Positions 8,442-17,396 are shown, counted from the first letter of the stretch. The stretch is 64,000 nt of DNA from Devosia crocina (GCF_900116545.1 NZ_FPCK01000004.1:1-64000); one strand, 5' to 3'. Numbers and translations are program-made. Notes: a model not told the origin generated them from the letters alone.

Positions 8442-9983
8442 TCACCCCGCATGACGCACCTGCATTGCCGGTTCGCGCAATGTCGCAAGGCGCATGATCT
8501 CTTCCTGGCTCGCGCCGCCGGGCAGGATGCCGGTCAGGCGCCCTTCGCACATGACGGCGATGCGATGGCTGAGGCGGAGCACTTCGGGGAGTTCCGATGA
8601 AATGACAATGATCGCCTTACCCTCTGCCGCAAGCCCATTGAGGAGCTTGTAGATCTCGGACTTGGCGCCAACATCGATGCCGCGGGTGGGCTCGTCAAAG
8701 ATCAGGATGTCGCAATCGCGCAGGAGCCATTTGGCAATCACCACTTTTTGCTGATTGCCGCCAGACAGGAGTCGGGCCTCCTGCGTGTCACTGGGCGTCT
8801 TGATCGCAAGCGTGCGGATATAAGCTACCGCTTCCTTCTGCATGCCGGCTTCATCGAGCACGCCGCCGGGCCCGGTAAAACGCGGGAGACTGGCAAGGGC
8901 GATGTTGTTGCGGACGTCGAGCCCGATGGCGAGACCAAAATGTTTGCGGTCTTCCGAGAGATAGCCGATCCCAGCAGCCACCGCGTCTTTGGGCGAAGCA
9001 ATCCCAACGCGCTTGCCATGCACCCATACCTCGCCGCTTTCGCGCCGGTCGGCACCGAAGATGGCACGTGCGACTTCCGTCCGCCCTGCCCCCATCAGCC
9101 CCGCGAAACCCAGAATTTCGCCTCGCCGAACCGAAAAGCTCACATCCCGGATCTCGCGTCCACGATTGAGGTTCTTGACCTCTAGGGCAACCGGGGCAGC
9201 AGCCGTGTTGGGAATAGCCAGCGTTTCCGCCGAAAGCGTCCGCCCCACCATCATGGAAATGATGGTTTCGATCGGCGTGTCGGCAGCCCGAACCGTGCCG
9301 ACATATTCGCCATCGCGCATGATGGTGACGCGATCGGCAATGCGCTTGATCTCGTCCATCTTGTGCGAAATGTAAACAATGCCCACACCCTCCGCCTTGA
9401 GGCGGTTGATGATGGCAAAGAGCTCGGCGATCTCAGCATCGTTCAGCGCCGCTGTCGGTTCGTCCATGATCAGGACCCGCGAACGATAGGAGAGCGCCTT
9501 GGCGATCTCGACCATTTGCTGCTTGGCGATGGTCAGCGTCTCGACCTTGAATGTGGGATCGAGCCGCAGGTTCATCGATGCGAAGATCGCCGCCGCATCG
9601 CGATTGAGCCGGCCCTCGTCGAGAATGCCGAAGCGGCGGGGCTCGCGGCCGATAAAAATGTTCTGCGCCGCCGTCAGGTCGCGCATCAGCGCCAGTTCCT
9701 GATGAATGATGCCGATGCCCAGATCCTGCGCCTGTCTGGGCGAGGTGATCTCGACCGGCTGCCCATTGAGCAGCACCGTGCCGCCGTCCCGGCTATAAAC
9801 GCCGGACAGAATCTTCATCAGGGTGGATTTCCCCGCGCCATTCTCGCCCATCAGCGCATGCACTTCACCAGGCAGCAGTTCGAAACGCGCCTTGGCCAGC
9901 GCGCGCACGCCGGGAAATGATTTGTCGATATCGGTCATCTCGACCAGCGGACCAGGTGCCCCCGAACCGACTTCAGCGCTCAT
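8442..9983 (-). CDS. Sugar ABC transporter, double ATPase (RbsA-like)
   Basis: 513 aa with two ABC cassettes in tandem. The first has GENGAGKST and [10 protein letters not shown]; the second has GLMGAGRTE in the Walker A position (degenerate, usual for this family), LSGGNQQKV and [11 protein letters not shown]. It energises CUT2 sugar uptake. The start at 9983 has GGAGG 6 bases upstream; an ATG at 9989 abuts the same GGAGG and is less likely. It is the first gene of the leftward fucose-type unit (ATPase, permease, binding protein, dehydrogenase, dehydratase). Confidence 0.9.
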   Translation of the reverse strand: MSAEVGSGAPGPLVEMTDIDKSFPGVRALAKARFELLPGEVHALMGENGAGKSTLMKILSGVYSRDGGTVLLNGQPVEITSPRQAQDLGIGIIHQELALMRDLTAAQNIFIGREPRRFGILDEGRLNRDAAAIFASMNLRLDPTFKVETLTIAKQQMVEIAKALSYRSRVLIMDEPTAALNDAEIAELFAIINRLKAEGVGIVYISHKMDEIKRIADRVTIMRDGEYVGTVRAADTPIETIISMMVGRTLSAETLAIPNTAAAPVALEVKNLNRGREIRDVSFSVRRGEILGFAGLMGAGRTEVARAIFGADRRESGEVWVHGKRVGIASPKDAVAAGIGYLSEDRKHFGLAIGLDVRNNIALASLPRFTGPGGVLDEAGMQKEAVAYIRTLAIKTPSDTQEARLLSGGNQQKVVIAKWLLRDCDILIFDEPTRGIDVGAKSEIYKLLNGLAAEGKAIIVISSELPEVLRLSHRIAVMCEGRLTGILPGGASQEEIMRLATLREPAMQVRHAG

Positions 9984-10063
9984 CGCCATCCTCCCTCTTC
10001 CTGCCGCTTCTCTTGCCGGACGCGGTGCAGGACGATGGCGAAAGAGAATGGCAAATCGGCTTG

Positions 10064-10092
10064 GCTGTCAAGTGGTCAGACCAGTGGACAGC
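10064..10092. promoter_or_regulatory. Dyad operator for a FadR/GntR-type repressor
   Basis: The core TGGTCAGACCA (10073-10083) fits the FadR-subfamily consensus T-n-G-T-n3-A-C-n-A exactly. An outer pair GCTGTC (10064-10069) / GACAGC (10087-10092) extends the dyad to 29 bases about the same centre. It sits between the divergent importer operon and the GntR regulator gene, the expected place for autoregulated local control. Confidence 0.65.
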
Positions 10093-10149
10093 TAAGCTGC
10101 CGAAGGCTATGGGTTGAGCGTGAGCCTGGAGCGCAGGCCGAGGGAGAAT

Positions 10150-10839
10150 ATGAAGCTTCAGGCCGTTTCCAATCGCAAGCTCTACATCCAGATCGCCGAT
10201 CAAATCCGCGATCAGATTCTGGCGGGCGCCGTAGAACCGGGACGGCAATTGCCTTCGGAGCGGGACCTTGCGCTTAATCTCGGCGTATCACGGCCGACCG
10301 TGCGCGAGGCGTTGATCGCGCTTGAAGTTGCTGGCTTTGTCGAGGTCCGAGTCGGCGTCGGCGCCTTTGTTCGCGATCAGGGCAAAGTTGGCGCGTTGCC
10401 TGATGAGGGTCACTCCCCGCTCGAGATCATGCAGGTCCGGCGGCTGCTTGAGCCCGAGGCTGCGGCTCTCGCCGCGCAAACCATTTCGCCGGAAAGCACA
10501 GCGCGACTTGGCGAAACCATTCGTCGCATGCAGGCCGAATCGGCGGGCCAGAAGTGGTCCCCGGACAGTGATCGCATGCTCCACATGACCATTGCCGAGG
10601 CTTCGGGCAATTCCATGCTGCGCGAAGTTCTGGACCTGTTGTGGAACTCGCGGTCCGAAGATGTCGACACACGCTTTCACGAACACCTGGCCGACATGGC
10701 GGAGGTGCGCGAGCGGATTTTTGGGGATCACAGCCGGATTGTGGGCGCCATTGTCTCGGGCAATCGGGAAACCGCCCGTTCAGCGATGGCGGACCATCTC
10801 GATTTTGTTACCGCCGCCATGCTGCAAGCCTGGGATTGA
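10150..10839 (+). CDS. GntR-family transcriptional regulator, FadR/FCD subfamily
   Basis: 229 aa, chosen to start at MKLQAV behind GAGGGAG; a TTG at 10114 would add 12 residues. The N-terminal winged helix runs from about residue 8 to 75 (LPSERDLALNLGVSRPTVREALIALE), and the remainder is an all-helical FCD ligand domain with Asp/His residues that may bind a metal. It is divergent from the fucose-type importer and has a matching dyad in the shared intergenic region. It is inferred to be the local repressor that responds to a sugar acid of the pathway. Confidence 0.88.
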   Translation: MKLQAVSNRKLYIQIADQIRDQILAGAVEPGRQLPSERDLALNLGVSRPTVREALIALEVAGFVEVRVGVGAFVRDQGKVGALPDEGHSPLEIMQVRRLLEPEAAALAAQTISPESTARLGETIRRMQAESAGQKWSPDSDRMLHMTIAEASGNSMLREVLDLLWNSRSEDVDTRFHEHLADMAEVRERIFGDHSRIVGAIVSGNRETARSAMADHLDFVTAAMLQAWD

Positions 10840-10940
10840 AGCGGGTCGCGCCGCGCTCCATCTTCCATACATGATGGTGACAAAAAGCCTCCGAGCGCGT
10901 TAAAGCTCTGGGCAAGCCTATCTATCCCGAAGGAAAAGCG

Positions 10941-11930
10941 ATGAAGACGCATCTGCCGACACGAAAATTTGGCCTGACCGGAATGGCGATTACCCGCGTT
11001 GGCATCGGCGCCTGGGCGATGGGCGGCAACATGTGGGGACCTCAGGATGATGCTGACTCTGCCGCAGCGATCCGCCACGCCATCGAGCGCGGCATCAACT
11101 GGATCGATACCGCAGCAGTTTACGGCAATGGCCATTCCGAGACCGTGATCGGCAAAACGCTCGCCGATATTCCCGCCAGCGAACGACCCTTTGTGTTCAC
11201 CAAGGGCGGCATCGTGCGCGACGAGAATGGACAGAACCCGCGGCGCATCGGCGAGCGCAATCACCTGCGTACCGAGCTTGAAAACTCGCTGAAGCGTCTC
11301 GGACTGGACGTGATCGATCTTTATCAGCTGCACTGGCCATCCGACGATGTGCCGCTCGAAGAGTATTGGTCCAATATGCTTGAGCTCAAGAAAGAGGGCA
11401 AAGTTCGCCATGTCGGGCTCTCCAATCACGACGAGACGCAGCTGGCGCGAGCAGAGGCGCTCGGGCATGTCGAAACCCTGCAGCCGCCTTTTTCCATGAT
11501 CCGGCGCGAGACGGGCGAAAAGATCCTGCCCTGGTGCGCCGAACATGGTACCGGCGTTATTTGCTACAGCCCCATGCAGGCAGGACTTCTGACCGGAACA
11601 ATGACGGCCGAGCGGGTTTCAGCCATGCCGGACAATGACTGGCGCAAAAACAGCCCAGAGTTCCAGGGCGACAAGTTGAGGGCCAATCTGGCTCTGGCTG
11701 AACGGCTGAAGCCTATAGCGGAGCGGCACGGCACCAGCGTTTCCAGTGTGGCTCTGGCCTGGTGTCACGCGTGGCCGGGCTTGACCGCAACAATCGTCGG
11801 CGCCCGCTCGCCGGCACAGGTCGATGGCTGGCTCGATGCAGCGAGCCTTGACCTCAACACAGAAGATCTCAATGAAATCGCGCGGGCGATCGAGGAGACT
11901 GGCGCCGGTCAGGGGCCGGCGAAGGGCTGA
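10941..11930 (+). CDS. Aldo/keto reductase
   Basis: 329 aa, with AAGGAAAA before the ATG. A TIM-barrel oxidoreductase: GIGAWAMGG at strand 1, DTAAVYG (catalytic Asp/Tyr), FTKGG (Lys) and LYQLHWP (His) form the catalytic tetrad, and the NADP-binding GARSPAQV is near the end. Placement 101 bases after the GntR gene suggests a sugar substrate. Some bacterial L-fucose dehydrogenases belong to this superfamily, so it could supply the first oxidation step, but the sequence alone does not prove that. Confidence 0.85.
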   Translation: MKTHLPTRKFGLTGMAITRVGIGAWAMGGNMWGPQDDADSAAAIRHAIERGINWIDTAAVYGNGHSETVIGKTLADIPASERPFVFTKGGIVRDENGQNPRRIGERNHLRTELENSLKRLGLDVIDLYQLHWPSDDVPLEEYWSNMLELKKEGKVRHVGLSNHDETQLARAEALGHVETLQPPFSMIRRETGEKILPWCAEHGTGVICYSPMQAGLLTGTMTAERVSAMPDNDWRKNSPEFQGDKLRANLALAERLKPIAERHGTSVSSVALAWCHAWPGLTATIVGARSPAQVDGWLDAASLDLNTEDLNEIARAIEETGAGQGPAKG

Positions 11931-11972
11931 AGCGCGTCTTCGCAAGAACGGAGGACATCCGCGCTGAAATGG

Positions 11973-11993
11973 TTGCCGGGTTCATCCCGGCAA
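11973..11993. terminator. Terminator-like hairpin between convergent genes
   Basis: Perfect 8-bp stem TTGCCGGG / CCCGGCAA with a 5-base loop, located between the ends of the aldo/keto reductase and the ABC-F gene. No strong U-tract follows on either strand. Confidence 0.4.
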
Positions 11994-12062
11994 ACAGGTG
12001 TCGGACGCAGGGAATCACCGGAAGGGGGGCGGTGGGTGACGGCGGATAAACGCGCTGGCGCC

Positions 12063-13874
12063 CTAGCCCTCTATTTCTTCCCTCAGCATCTCCAGTTCCA
12101 GCCACTGCTCCTCGGCGCTTGCCTTTTTCATCGCCAAATCGCCAAGCGATTTCGAATCCCTGGCGAATCCATTGGGATCGCGTGTGTAATAATTGGCCTC
12201 GGCAAGGCGACTGTTGATGGCAGCCATCTCCTTGTCGAGCTTTTCGATATCCTTGGGCAGGGTTTCAAGCGCATGCTTTTCCTTGAAGCTGAGCTTGCGC
12301 TTGGATGATGAGGCGACGGTTGAGGTGCCTGCCTTGGCCTTTGGAGCGGGCGCGGCTTTTTCCACTACCCTTGCCGAAACTCCAGCTCCGCGCTGGGCCA
12401 CCATGTCCGAGTACCCGCCGGCATATTCGAGCCAGTTGCCATTGCCTTCGGCCATGATGATCGAGGTCGCGACACGGTCTAGAAAGTCACGGTCGTGGCT
12501 GACGACGATGACGGTGCCGGAGTAATCCGAAACCATTTCCTCAAGAAGATCGAGGGTTTCAAGATCGAGGTCGTTGGTCGGCTCGTCGAGCACCAGAACG
12601 TTGGACGGCAGCGCAAGCGCGCGCGCCAGAGCAACGCGCGCGCGCTCGCCGCCCGAGAGCTTGCCGATAGGTGTGTTGGCTTGTTCGGGACTGAAAAGGA
12701 AGTCCTTCATGTAGCCCACGACATGCTTGTTTTCGCCATTGATCTTGAGCGTGTCGCTGCCCCCGCCCGTCAGGGCATCGCGCAACCGCGTTTCGGGATC
12801 GAGCCGGGCGCGGCCCTGGTCGAGCATGGCCAGTTCGATTGCTGAACCGAGCTTGATCGTACCACTATCGGGCTCGAGAAGGCCGTTAAGCATCTTGATC
12901 AGAGTGGTCTTGCCCGCGCCGTTTGGTCCCACAAGACCGACGCGATCGCCGCGCAGCACGCGGGTGGAAAAGTCACGCACGACGGCTTTGGCGCCGAAGC
13001 TCTTGGAGATGTTTTCTGCTTCCACCACCAGCGCGCCAGAGGTGCGACCTTCGGTGACCTGCATATTGACCGTGCCGGTTGCGCGGCGCTGGTCGCGGCG
13101 CTCCTGACGCAGGCCGGCGAGCCGTTCGAGACGGCCCACATTGCGCTTGCGGCGCGCGGTAACGCCATAGCGCAGCCAGTGCTCTTCGCGCACGATCTGC
13201 CGATCGAGCTTGTGCCGGTCCTTTTCTTCCTGCTCCAACACCTCGTCACGCCAGGCCTCGAAGGAGCCGAAGCCCTTTTCGATCCGGCGGGTGACCCCAC
13301 GATCAAGCCAGACGGTCGAGCGGCTGAGATCGGTCAGAAACCGGCGGTCGTGGCTGATCAGCACCATGGCCGAGCGCATGGCGTCGAGTTCGCCCTGCAG
13401 CCATTCGATGACCGGCAGATCGAGGTGGTTGGTCGGCTCATCGAGCAGCAAGACGTCCGGCTGTGGGGCAAGCACGCGTGCGAGCGCTGCCCGGCGCCCC
13501 TCCCCACCCGAGAGCGTCCTGGGATTTTCCCTGCCGGTCAGCCCCAGGGCTTCCAACAGGTATTGAGCCCGGTATTCATCGTCTCCCGGTGCTAGTCCAG
13601 CTTCCACATAGGCAAGCGTTGTCTCATAGGCTGATAGATCCGGCTCCTGCGGCAGGTAGCGGATGGTGGCGCTCGGTTCGGCGAAGCGCTTACCGCCATC
13701 CTGCTGCACAAGCCCGGCGGCAATCTTGAGCAGGGTCGACTTTCCCGATCCGTTACGTCCCACAAGCGCGATGCGTTGACCAGGCGAAACGATCAGCTCG
13801 GCCGATTCCAGCAATTGCGTGCCGCCGAAGGTGAGCTGGACATTTTGAAGAGAAAGGAGCGGTGGGGCGGCCAT
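12063..13874 (-). CDS. ABC-F family ATPase, Uup-like
   Basis: 603 aa, starting MAAPPLLSLQNVQLTFGG. Two ABC cassettes and no membrane segments: GRNGSGKST and LLLDEPTNHLDL in the first, GPNGAGKTT and LVLDEPTNDLDL in the second, joined by a charged helical linker. After a Pro/Ala/Lys-rich hinge the last about 80 residues form a coiled coil (KEKHALETLPKDIEKLDKE), the DNA/ribosome-binding tail typical of Uup. The family acts on ribosomes and influences precise excision of transposons. The ribosome binding site is weak. A strong hairpin 80 bases upstream could be an attenuator or the end of a separate RNA. Confidence 0.88.
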   Translation of the reverse strand: MAAPPLLSLQNVQLTFGGTQLLESAELIVSPGQRIALVGRNGSGKSTLLKIAAGLVQQDGGKRFAEPSATIRYLPQEPDLSAYETTLAYVEAGLAPGDDEYRAQYLLEALGLTGRENPRTLSGGEGRRAALARVLAPQPDVLLLDEPTNHLDLPVIEWLQGELDAMRSAMVLISHDRRFLTDLSRSTVWLDRGVTRRIEKGFGSFEAWRDEVLEQEEKDRHKLDRQIVREEHWLRYGVTARRKRNVGRLERLAGLRQERRDQRRATGTVNMQVTEGRTSGALVVEAENISKSFGAKAVVRDFSTRVLRGDRVGLVGPNGAGKTTLIKMLNGLLEPDSGTIKLGSAIELAMLDQGRARLDPETRLRDALTGGGSDTLKINGENKHVVGYMKDFLFSPEQANTPIGKLSGGERARVALARALALPSNVLVLDEPTNDLDLETLDLLEEMVSDYSGTVIVVSHDRDFLDRVATSIIMAEGNGNWLEYAGGYSDMVAQRGAGVSARVVEKAAPAPKAKAGTSTVASSSKRKLSFKEKHALETLPKDIEKLDKEMAAINSRLAEANYYTRDPNGFARDSKSLGDLAMKKASAEEQWLELEMLREEIEG

Positions 13875-13949
13875 TGGCAAAGTCCGGTAGGGTTCGCGCG
13901 GGATAGAGCATAGGCCCGGACGCAGATCAATCGGTGTAGCGGAAAAGCA

Positions 13950-14075
13950 AAGAGGCCGATCAGGACGTTGAGGATCCTGATCGGCCCGGGGAGACGGCAG
14001 CAGCAAGCCCCGTCGTCAGATTGGCGCTGCTGCCCACAGGCCCCACGGGGCGGCTGCGCCATGCCCCCTATCAAC
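13950..14075 (-). ncRNA. Candidate structured small RNA or attenuated leader
   Basis: On the minus strand this about 125-base stretch contains GCCCCGTGGGGC, then a long-loop stem GGCAGCAGC / GCTGCTGCC, then a perfect 12-bp stem (GGCCGATCAGGA 13954-13965 / TCCTGATCGGCC 13975-13986) followed by TCTTTGCTTTTCC, a good Rho-independent terminator. A TTGATA -35-like element overlaps an IRO-like box directly upstream, although the matching -10 is poor. It may be a stand-alone RNA between rirA and uup, or a terminator-controlled leader of uup. No known RNA family was recognised. Confidence 0.35.
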
Positions 14076-14087
14076 CATGCTCAAAGT

Positions 14088-14102
14088 TGATTATCAAACT
14101 CA
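14088..14102. promoter_or_regulatory. Candidate iron-responsive operator (IRO box)
   Basis: TGATTATCAAACTCA fits the TGA-N9-TCA pattern reported for RirA operators. It lies just beyond the rirA stop codon and upstream of the possible small RNA and uup, where it would cover the -35 region of a minus-strand promoter. Confidence 0.4.
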
Positions 14103-14124
14103 TATTTGAACGGCAATCCGATAT

Positions 14125-14616
14125 TTAGGCGGCTACAATTTTATCTACAATGTCGCCATCGGCATTGGCGTTCACAGCCTCGGCGGTCGTCAGACCCAGG
14201 CGCTCACGAATCGAGCGCTTCTTGGCCGCAAGATCGGCGATCGAGTAGCTGGCCAATACCTCGAAAAAGGCGCCAAGCGCTTCACGCAACGCGCCGTTGA
14301 GATCGCATTCGCCAATCAGCGGGCAATCGGCACCTTCTTCGAAGCACTCGGCCAACGCGAAATTTTCTTCAGTGAGACGGATCGTATCGAGCAGGGTGAT
14401 ATCAGCCGCGGGCTTGCCGAGCTTGATACCGCCATGGCGCCCGCGCACGGTCTGCAGCAGACCATTTTCCACCAGCGGCTTTATCAGCTTGAACAGAAAC
14501 AACTCGGAAATGCCATAGGCCCGCGCGATCTCGGCGACGCGGCTGAGGCCCGGCTCGTTCACAGCGCAATAGACCAGAGTGCGGATGGCATAATTGGATT
14601 GGCGAGTCAGTCTCAC
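14125..14616 (-). CDS. rirA: Rrf2-family iron-responsive regulator RirA
   Basis: 163 aa starting at GTG (MRLTRQSNYA); the in-frame upstream codons have no family similarity. The N-terminal winged helix (residues 1-65: YGISELFLFKLIKPL, then TVRGRHGG) and the cluster-ligand Cys91, Cys98 and Cys104 in ECFEEGADCPLIGEC match RirA rather than IscR or NsrR. Known role in Rhizobiales: an iron-sulfur protein that represses iron-uptake genes when iron is sufficient. It is transcribed alone and is divergent from an IHF-type gene. IRO-like sequences lie on both sides. Confidence 0.9.
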   Translation of the reverse strand: MRLTRQSNYAIRTLVYCAVNEPGLSRVAEIARAYGISELFLFKLIKPLVENGLLQTVRGRHGGIKLGKPAADITLLDTIRLTEENFALAECFEEGADCPLIGECDLNGALREALGAFFEVLASYSIADLAAKKRSIRERLGLTTAEAVNANADGDIVDKIVAA

Positions 14617-14720
14617 GAGCGAACGATTCCCTATGTGAAGTCGATAGCGGGCCGGTGCTCGGACCCATCCTTGGCATGCGCACACATTATAACCATTCTA
14701 AAAAATGTCAAACTCAATGT

Positions 14721-14735
14721 TGAACGATTTGATCA
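14721..14735. promoter_or_regulatory. Candidate IRO box in the rirA upstream region
   Basis: TGAACGATTTGATCA again fits TGA-N9-TCA. It lies 105 bases upstream of the rirA start and 74 bases upstream of the IHF-type gene, so it could serve autoregulation or the neighbour. It is an uncertain call from a short degenerate motif. Confidence 0.35.
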
Positions 14736-14808
14736 GGTTTGCTTCACGAAAACCCGACTGGACAGCTATTTAACTTCGGATTAAGAAATTATTTGGAGGA
14801 GGCTTGCA

Positions 14809-15123
14809 GTGTCCAACACAGTCACAAGAGCAGACATCGGCACAGCGGCAAGCGAAGCGACCGGTCTGGCCAAAAGCGATGTCACAGCAATCGGTCAGCG
14901 GATGTTCGAGTTGATCGGCGAGGCGCTGAAGGCGGGTGAGACCGTGAAGCTGACCGGCTTCGGCACCTTGCAGGTGCGTTCGCGCGCCGAGCGCGTGGGG
15001 CGCAACCCACGCACCGGAACCGAGCACCGGATCACGCCGCGCCACACGGTGATCTTTACCCCAAGCGCCAGGCTTCGCGAGGCGCTGGGTGGATTGACTG
15101 CAAATGGAGCGGACGCGGTTTAG
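14809..15123 (+). CDS. HU/IHF family DNA-binding protein (IHF alpha-like)
   Basis: 104 aa starting at GTG with an excellent GGAGGAGG 6 bases upstream. It has the HU/IHF fold: TRADIGTAA at helix 1, VKLTGFGTLQV, then the DNA-intercalating arm RVGRNPRTGTEHRI and TPRHTVIFTPS. VTRADI and the residues around the arm resemble IHF alpha more than HU. It is longer than usual by a short C-terminal extension. Because the canonical ihfA of this group normally lies elsewhere, this may be a divergent paralogue. Its stop overlaps the convergent ROK gene by four bases. Confidence 0.85.
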   Translation: MSNTVTRADIGTAASEATGLAKSDVTAIGQRMFELIGEALKAGETVKLTGFGTLQVRSRAERVGRNPRTGTEHRITPRHTVIFTPSARLREALGGLTANGADAV

Positions 15124-16397
15124 TCGCGCTGATGGAGCAGGCTGCGGGAGAAATAGCGCCTGTAAAGCGGTAGTTCCGCCGCACCGAGGGCGGGCGCCAA
15201 GCGGCCGACGTGACCTCTCACGACCTTAGTTTCGTGCCGCACCGGAAGCGCCGCGAAATGGGCTGCCACGCGCTCGACCAGCCGCTCCGTGATCAGCTCG
15301 GGCAGGATGGTGTCGACCACGATCAGCCCCGCTTCGATCACCGCGCTCGTGTTATGCACAACGAGCGCCATGGCTTCGGCGCAGTCTTCGATCCATAATC
15401 CAACGACCGCCTCGATCGCTGGCCAGTCCCAACTCTCCGGATCGTTCCAGTCCAGTGCAAACCCGGCCGCGCGCAGCCTCGCGGTCAGAACCGCAACCGA
15501 GGCCACGCTGTGGGCCGGCTTCAATCCCTGTTCGCCCGCAACCACGAGCATGGAGCCAAGATCGACCGAGTGGCCAGATCCGCCCTGCCACAGGCGTCCT
15601 TCCCCCAGCACCCCCGCAGCAAGATAGGTCGAGACCAGGAGATAGACGAAAGTACCAGGCCGGGGGGAAGGCTGGGCGATCAGTTCCGCCCAGCAAGCCG
15701 CATTGCCATCGTTGAAGAGCGTCACGTCGAGCTCCGTCAACCGGCTCAACTCGTCGGCAAAGAGAGTCTGCGTTGGACCACTCTTGCTGCCCGCTTCGGA
15801 CGAGAGCGGTGCAAGGGCTGAATGGATGGTGCCGGGACAGCAAACTCCGATATCGTCGAGGCGCTCGCGCTGCTCAGGACTCCAGTCGCAAGTCAGTTCC
15901 GCAATGATGGAAGCAAGGCGCGGCGCCAGTGCGCTGAGATCGGCTTCCTCGTAAAGGACGTGGCGATGGGCAACCACCTCCACGCCCAGATTGATGATCA
16001 TGATATCGGCATGGCGCCAGCCAAGTTCTATGCCGATCGAATAGGCGCCGGACGCTTTGAGAAAGATCGGCGTTGCCGGCTGGCCTCGCCGCCCGCGCAG
16101 GACTTCGCCGCGCTCGATCAGCCCCGCTCCCTCGATCTCCGTCAATATGGCGGACACAGTTTGCGGGGCGAGACCGGAAATCCTTGCGATTTCCGCATTC
16201 GAGAGGCCAGGATTGATCGCGACGACCGTCAGCACAGCCCGTTCATTGGCCAGACGCAGTCCATGATGCTGCAGCCCGCGGGAGCCGAGGTCGAACAGGT
16301 CAATGGTCGGCACGTCCGGCTCAGTCACGCGTCTTTCCAGCAATCGAGATCTGCTCGCAGGCGAATGGGCCTGCCCCACTAACGGAGCAGGCGCCAC
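15120..16397 (-). CDS. ROK-family transcriptional regulator
   Basis: 425 aa. The GTG start at 16397 has AAGGA nearby upstream; a GTG at 16328 with GGAAAGA would give 402 aa. An N-terminal winged helix (PGLSNAEIARISGLAPQTVSAILTEIEGAGL) precedes a ROK sugar-kinase-like domain. The kinase phosphate-binding and DxGxT motifs are poorly kept (GIELGW; LFNDGNAACWAE), so it is expected to bind a sugar without phosphorylating it. The zinc-binding Cys cluster of NagC/Mlc is not evident. It may control the aldo/keto reductase unit that follows leftward or another sugar locus. Confidence 0.82.
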   Translation of the reverse strand: MAPAPLVGQAHSPASRSRLLERRVTEPDVPTIDLFDLGSRGLQHHGLRLANERAVLTVVAINPGLSNAEIARISGLAPQTVSAILTEIEGAGLIERGEVLRGRRGQPATPIFLKASGAYSIGIELGWRHADIMIINLGVEVVAHRHVLYEEADLSALAPRLASIIAELTCDWSPEQRERLDDIGVCCPGTIHSALAPLSSEAGSKSGPTQTLFADELSRLTELDVTLFNDGNAACWAELIAQPSPRPGTFVYLLVSTYLAAGVLGEGRLWQGGSGHSVDLGSMLVVAGEQGLKPAHSVASVAVLTARLRAAGFALDWNDPESWDWPAIEAVVGLWIEDCAEAMALVVHNTSAVIEAGLIVVDTILPELITERLVERVAAHFAALPVRHETKVVRGHVGRLAPALGAAELPLYRRYFSRSLLHQRD

Positions 16398-16457
16398 ATT
16401 TATCCTTAACCGGAGGTTACCGTTCGCGCCAAGAGCGCAAAAGAGGGGCGCGGCAGA

Positions 16458-17396
16458 TTAGCGCCCGGCGGAGGTCAGCGCCTCGTTGTCTTCCTCGTCC
16501 AGGTTCAGCCGCACGCCGCGGGCAAGGCTTTTTACCTGATCGAGCGAGGTTGCCGAAGCGATGGGTGCGCTGACGCCCAGCTGAGCCACAAGCCAGGCGA
16601 GAGCGACTTCGGCAGCGTTCGCCTCGTGCTTCTGGGCAACCTGGTCGAGCGCATCGAGGATGCGGAACCCCTTGTCGTTGAGGTATTTGTCCATTCCGCC
16701 GCCACGCTGCGACTTGTTGGCATCGTCTTTCGAGCGGTACTTGCCGGTCAAAAAGCCGGATGCGAGGCTGAAATAGGTGATGGCGCCCACTTCGTTCTCG
16801 ATCAGGTATGGACGCAGATCATCGAATCTCTCGCGCTCGTAGAGATTATAGAGCGGCTGGGTGACTTCGTAGCGCGGCAAGGTCTTGAGGATCGATGTCT
16901 CCTGAGCCGCCTTCATCATGGCGCTATCATAGTTGGATGCGCCGATCACCCGCACTTTGCCCGACCGGATCAGCACATCATAGGCGCCAAGGGTTTCCTC
17001 GTGTTCGGCTTCTAGGTCAGGCCAGTGGCTGAAATAAAGATCGATATAGTCGGTCTGGAGCCGCTTGAGCGAGGCTTCCACACTCTGCTTGATGGCATCG
17101 GCCTTGAGCCCGCCCGCCTCGTTGGCAGAATTGACCTTGGTGATGATATGGACCTTTTCGCGATTGCCGCGGGCTTTGAGCCACTTGCCGATGATGGTTT
17201 CGCTCATGCCTGGGGGATTGCCCGGAACCCAGTTGGGATAGCCTTCGGCCGTGTCGATGGCGGTAAATCCTTCATCGACGAAGGCATCGAGAATGTCGAA
17301 CCCGCGCGCCTCGTCGACGGTCCAGCCGAAGACATTGCCACCGAGCACGAGTGGCTCGATCACCAGTTCGCTGCGACCAAGGGGACGACGGTTCAT
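16458..17396 (-). CDS. Aldo/keto reductase
   Basis: 312 aa with AAGGAG in front of the ATG. The start of the barrel is LGRSELVIEPLVLGGNVFGW; DTAEGYPNW holds the catalytic Asp/Tyr, ITKVNS the Lys, and DLYFSHWPD the His; IASATSLDQV is the cofactor-binding end. It is distinct from the reductase at 10941 (low visible identity). Its ATG overlaps the stop of the upstream secreted-protein gene (ATGA), so the two are translationally coupled. The substrate is unknown. Confidence 0.86.
   Translation of the reverse strand: MNRRPLGRSELVIEPLVLGGNVFGWTVDEARGFDILDAFVDEGFTAIDTAEGYPNWVPGNPPGMSETIIGKWLKARGNREKVHIITKVNSANEAGGLKADAIKQSVEASLKRLQTDYIDLYFSHWPDLEAEHEETLGAYDVLIRSGKVRVIGASNYDSAMMKAAQETSILKTLPRYEVTQPLYNLYERERFDDLRPYLIENEVGAITYFSLASGFLTGKYRSKDDANKSQRGGGMDKYLNDKGFRILDALDQVAQKHEANAAEVALAWLVAQLGVSAPIASATSLDQVKSLARGVRLNLDEEDNEALTSAGR

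Noticed and set aside
13793-14074. Leader peptide with three consecutive Cys codons before a terminator (cysteine attenuator)
   Set aside because: The frame has no stop near the hairpin and runs on into uup out of frame; the downstream gene is not a sulfur gene. The hairpin is kept as part of an RNA candidate.
13950-14075. Signal recognition particle RNA or 6S RNA
   Set aside because: The SRP GGTCAGG/GGAAGCAGCC core and the 6S central bubble are both missing.
14681-14712. TTGACA and TATAAT on the minus strand as a rirA promoter
   Set aside because: The hexamers are perfect, but the spacer is only 14 bases, too short for sigma-70.
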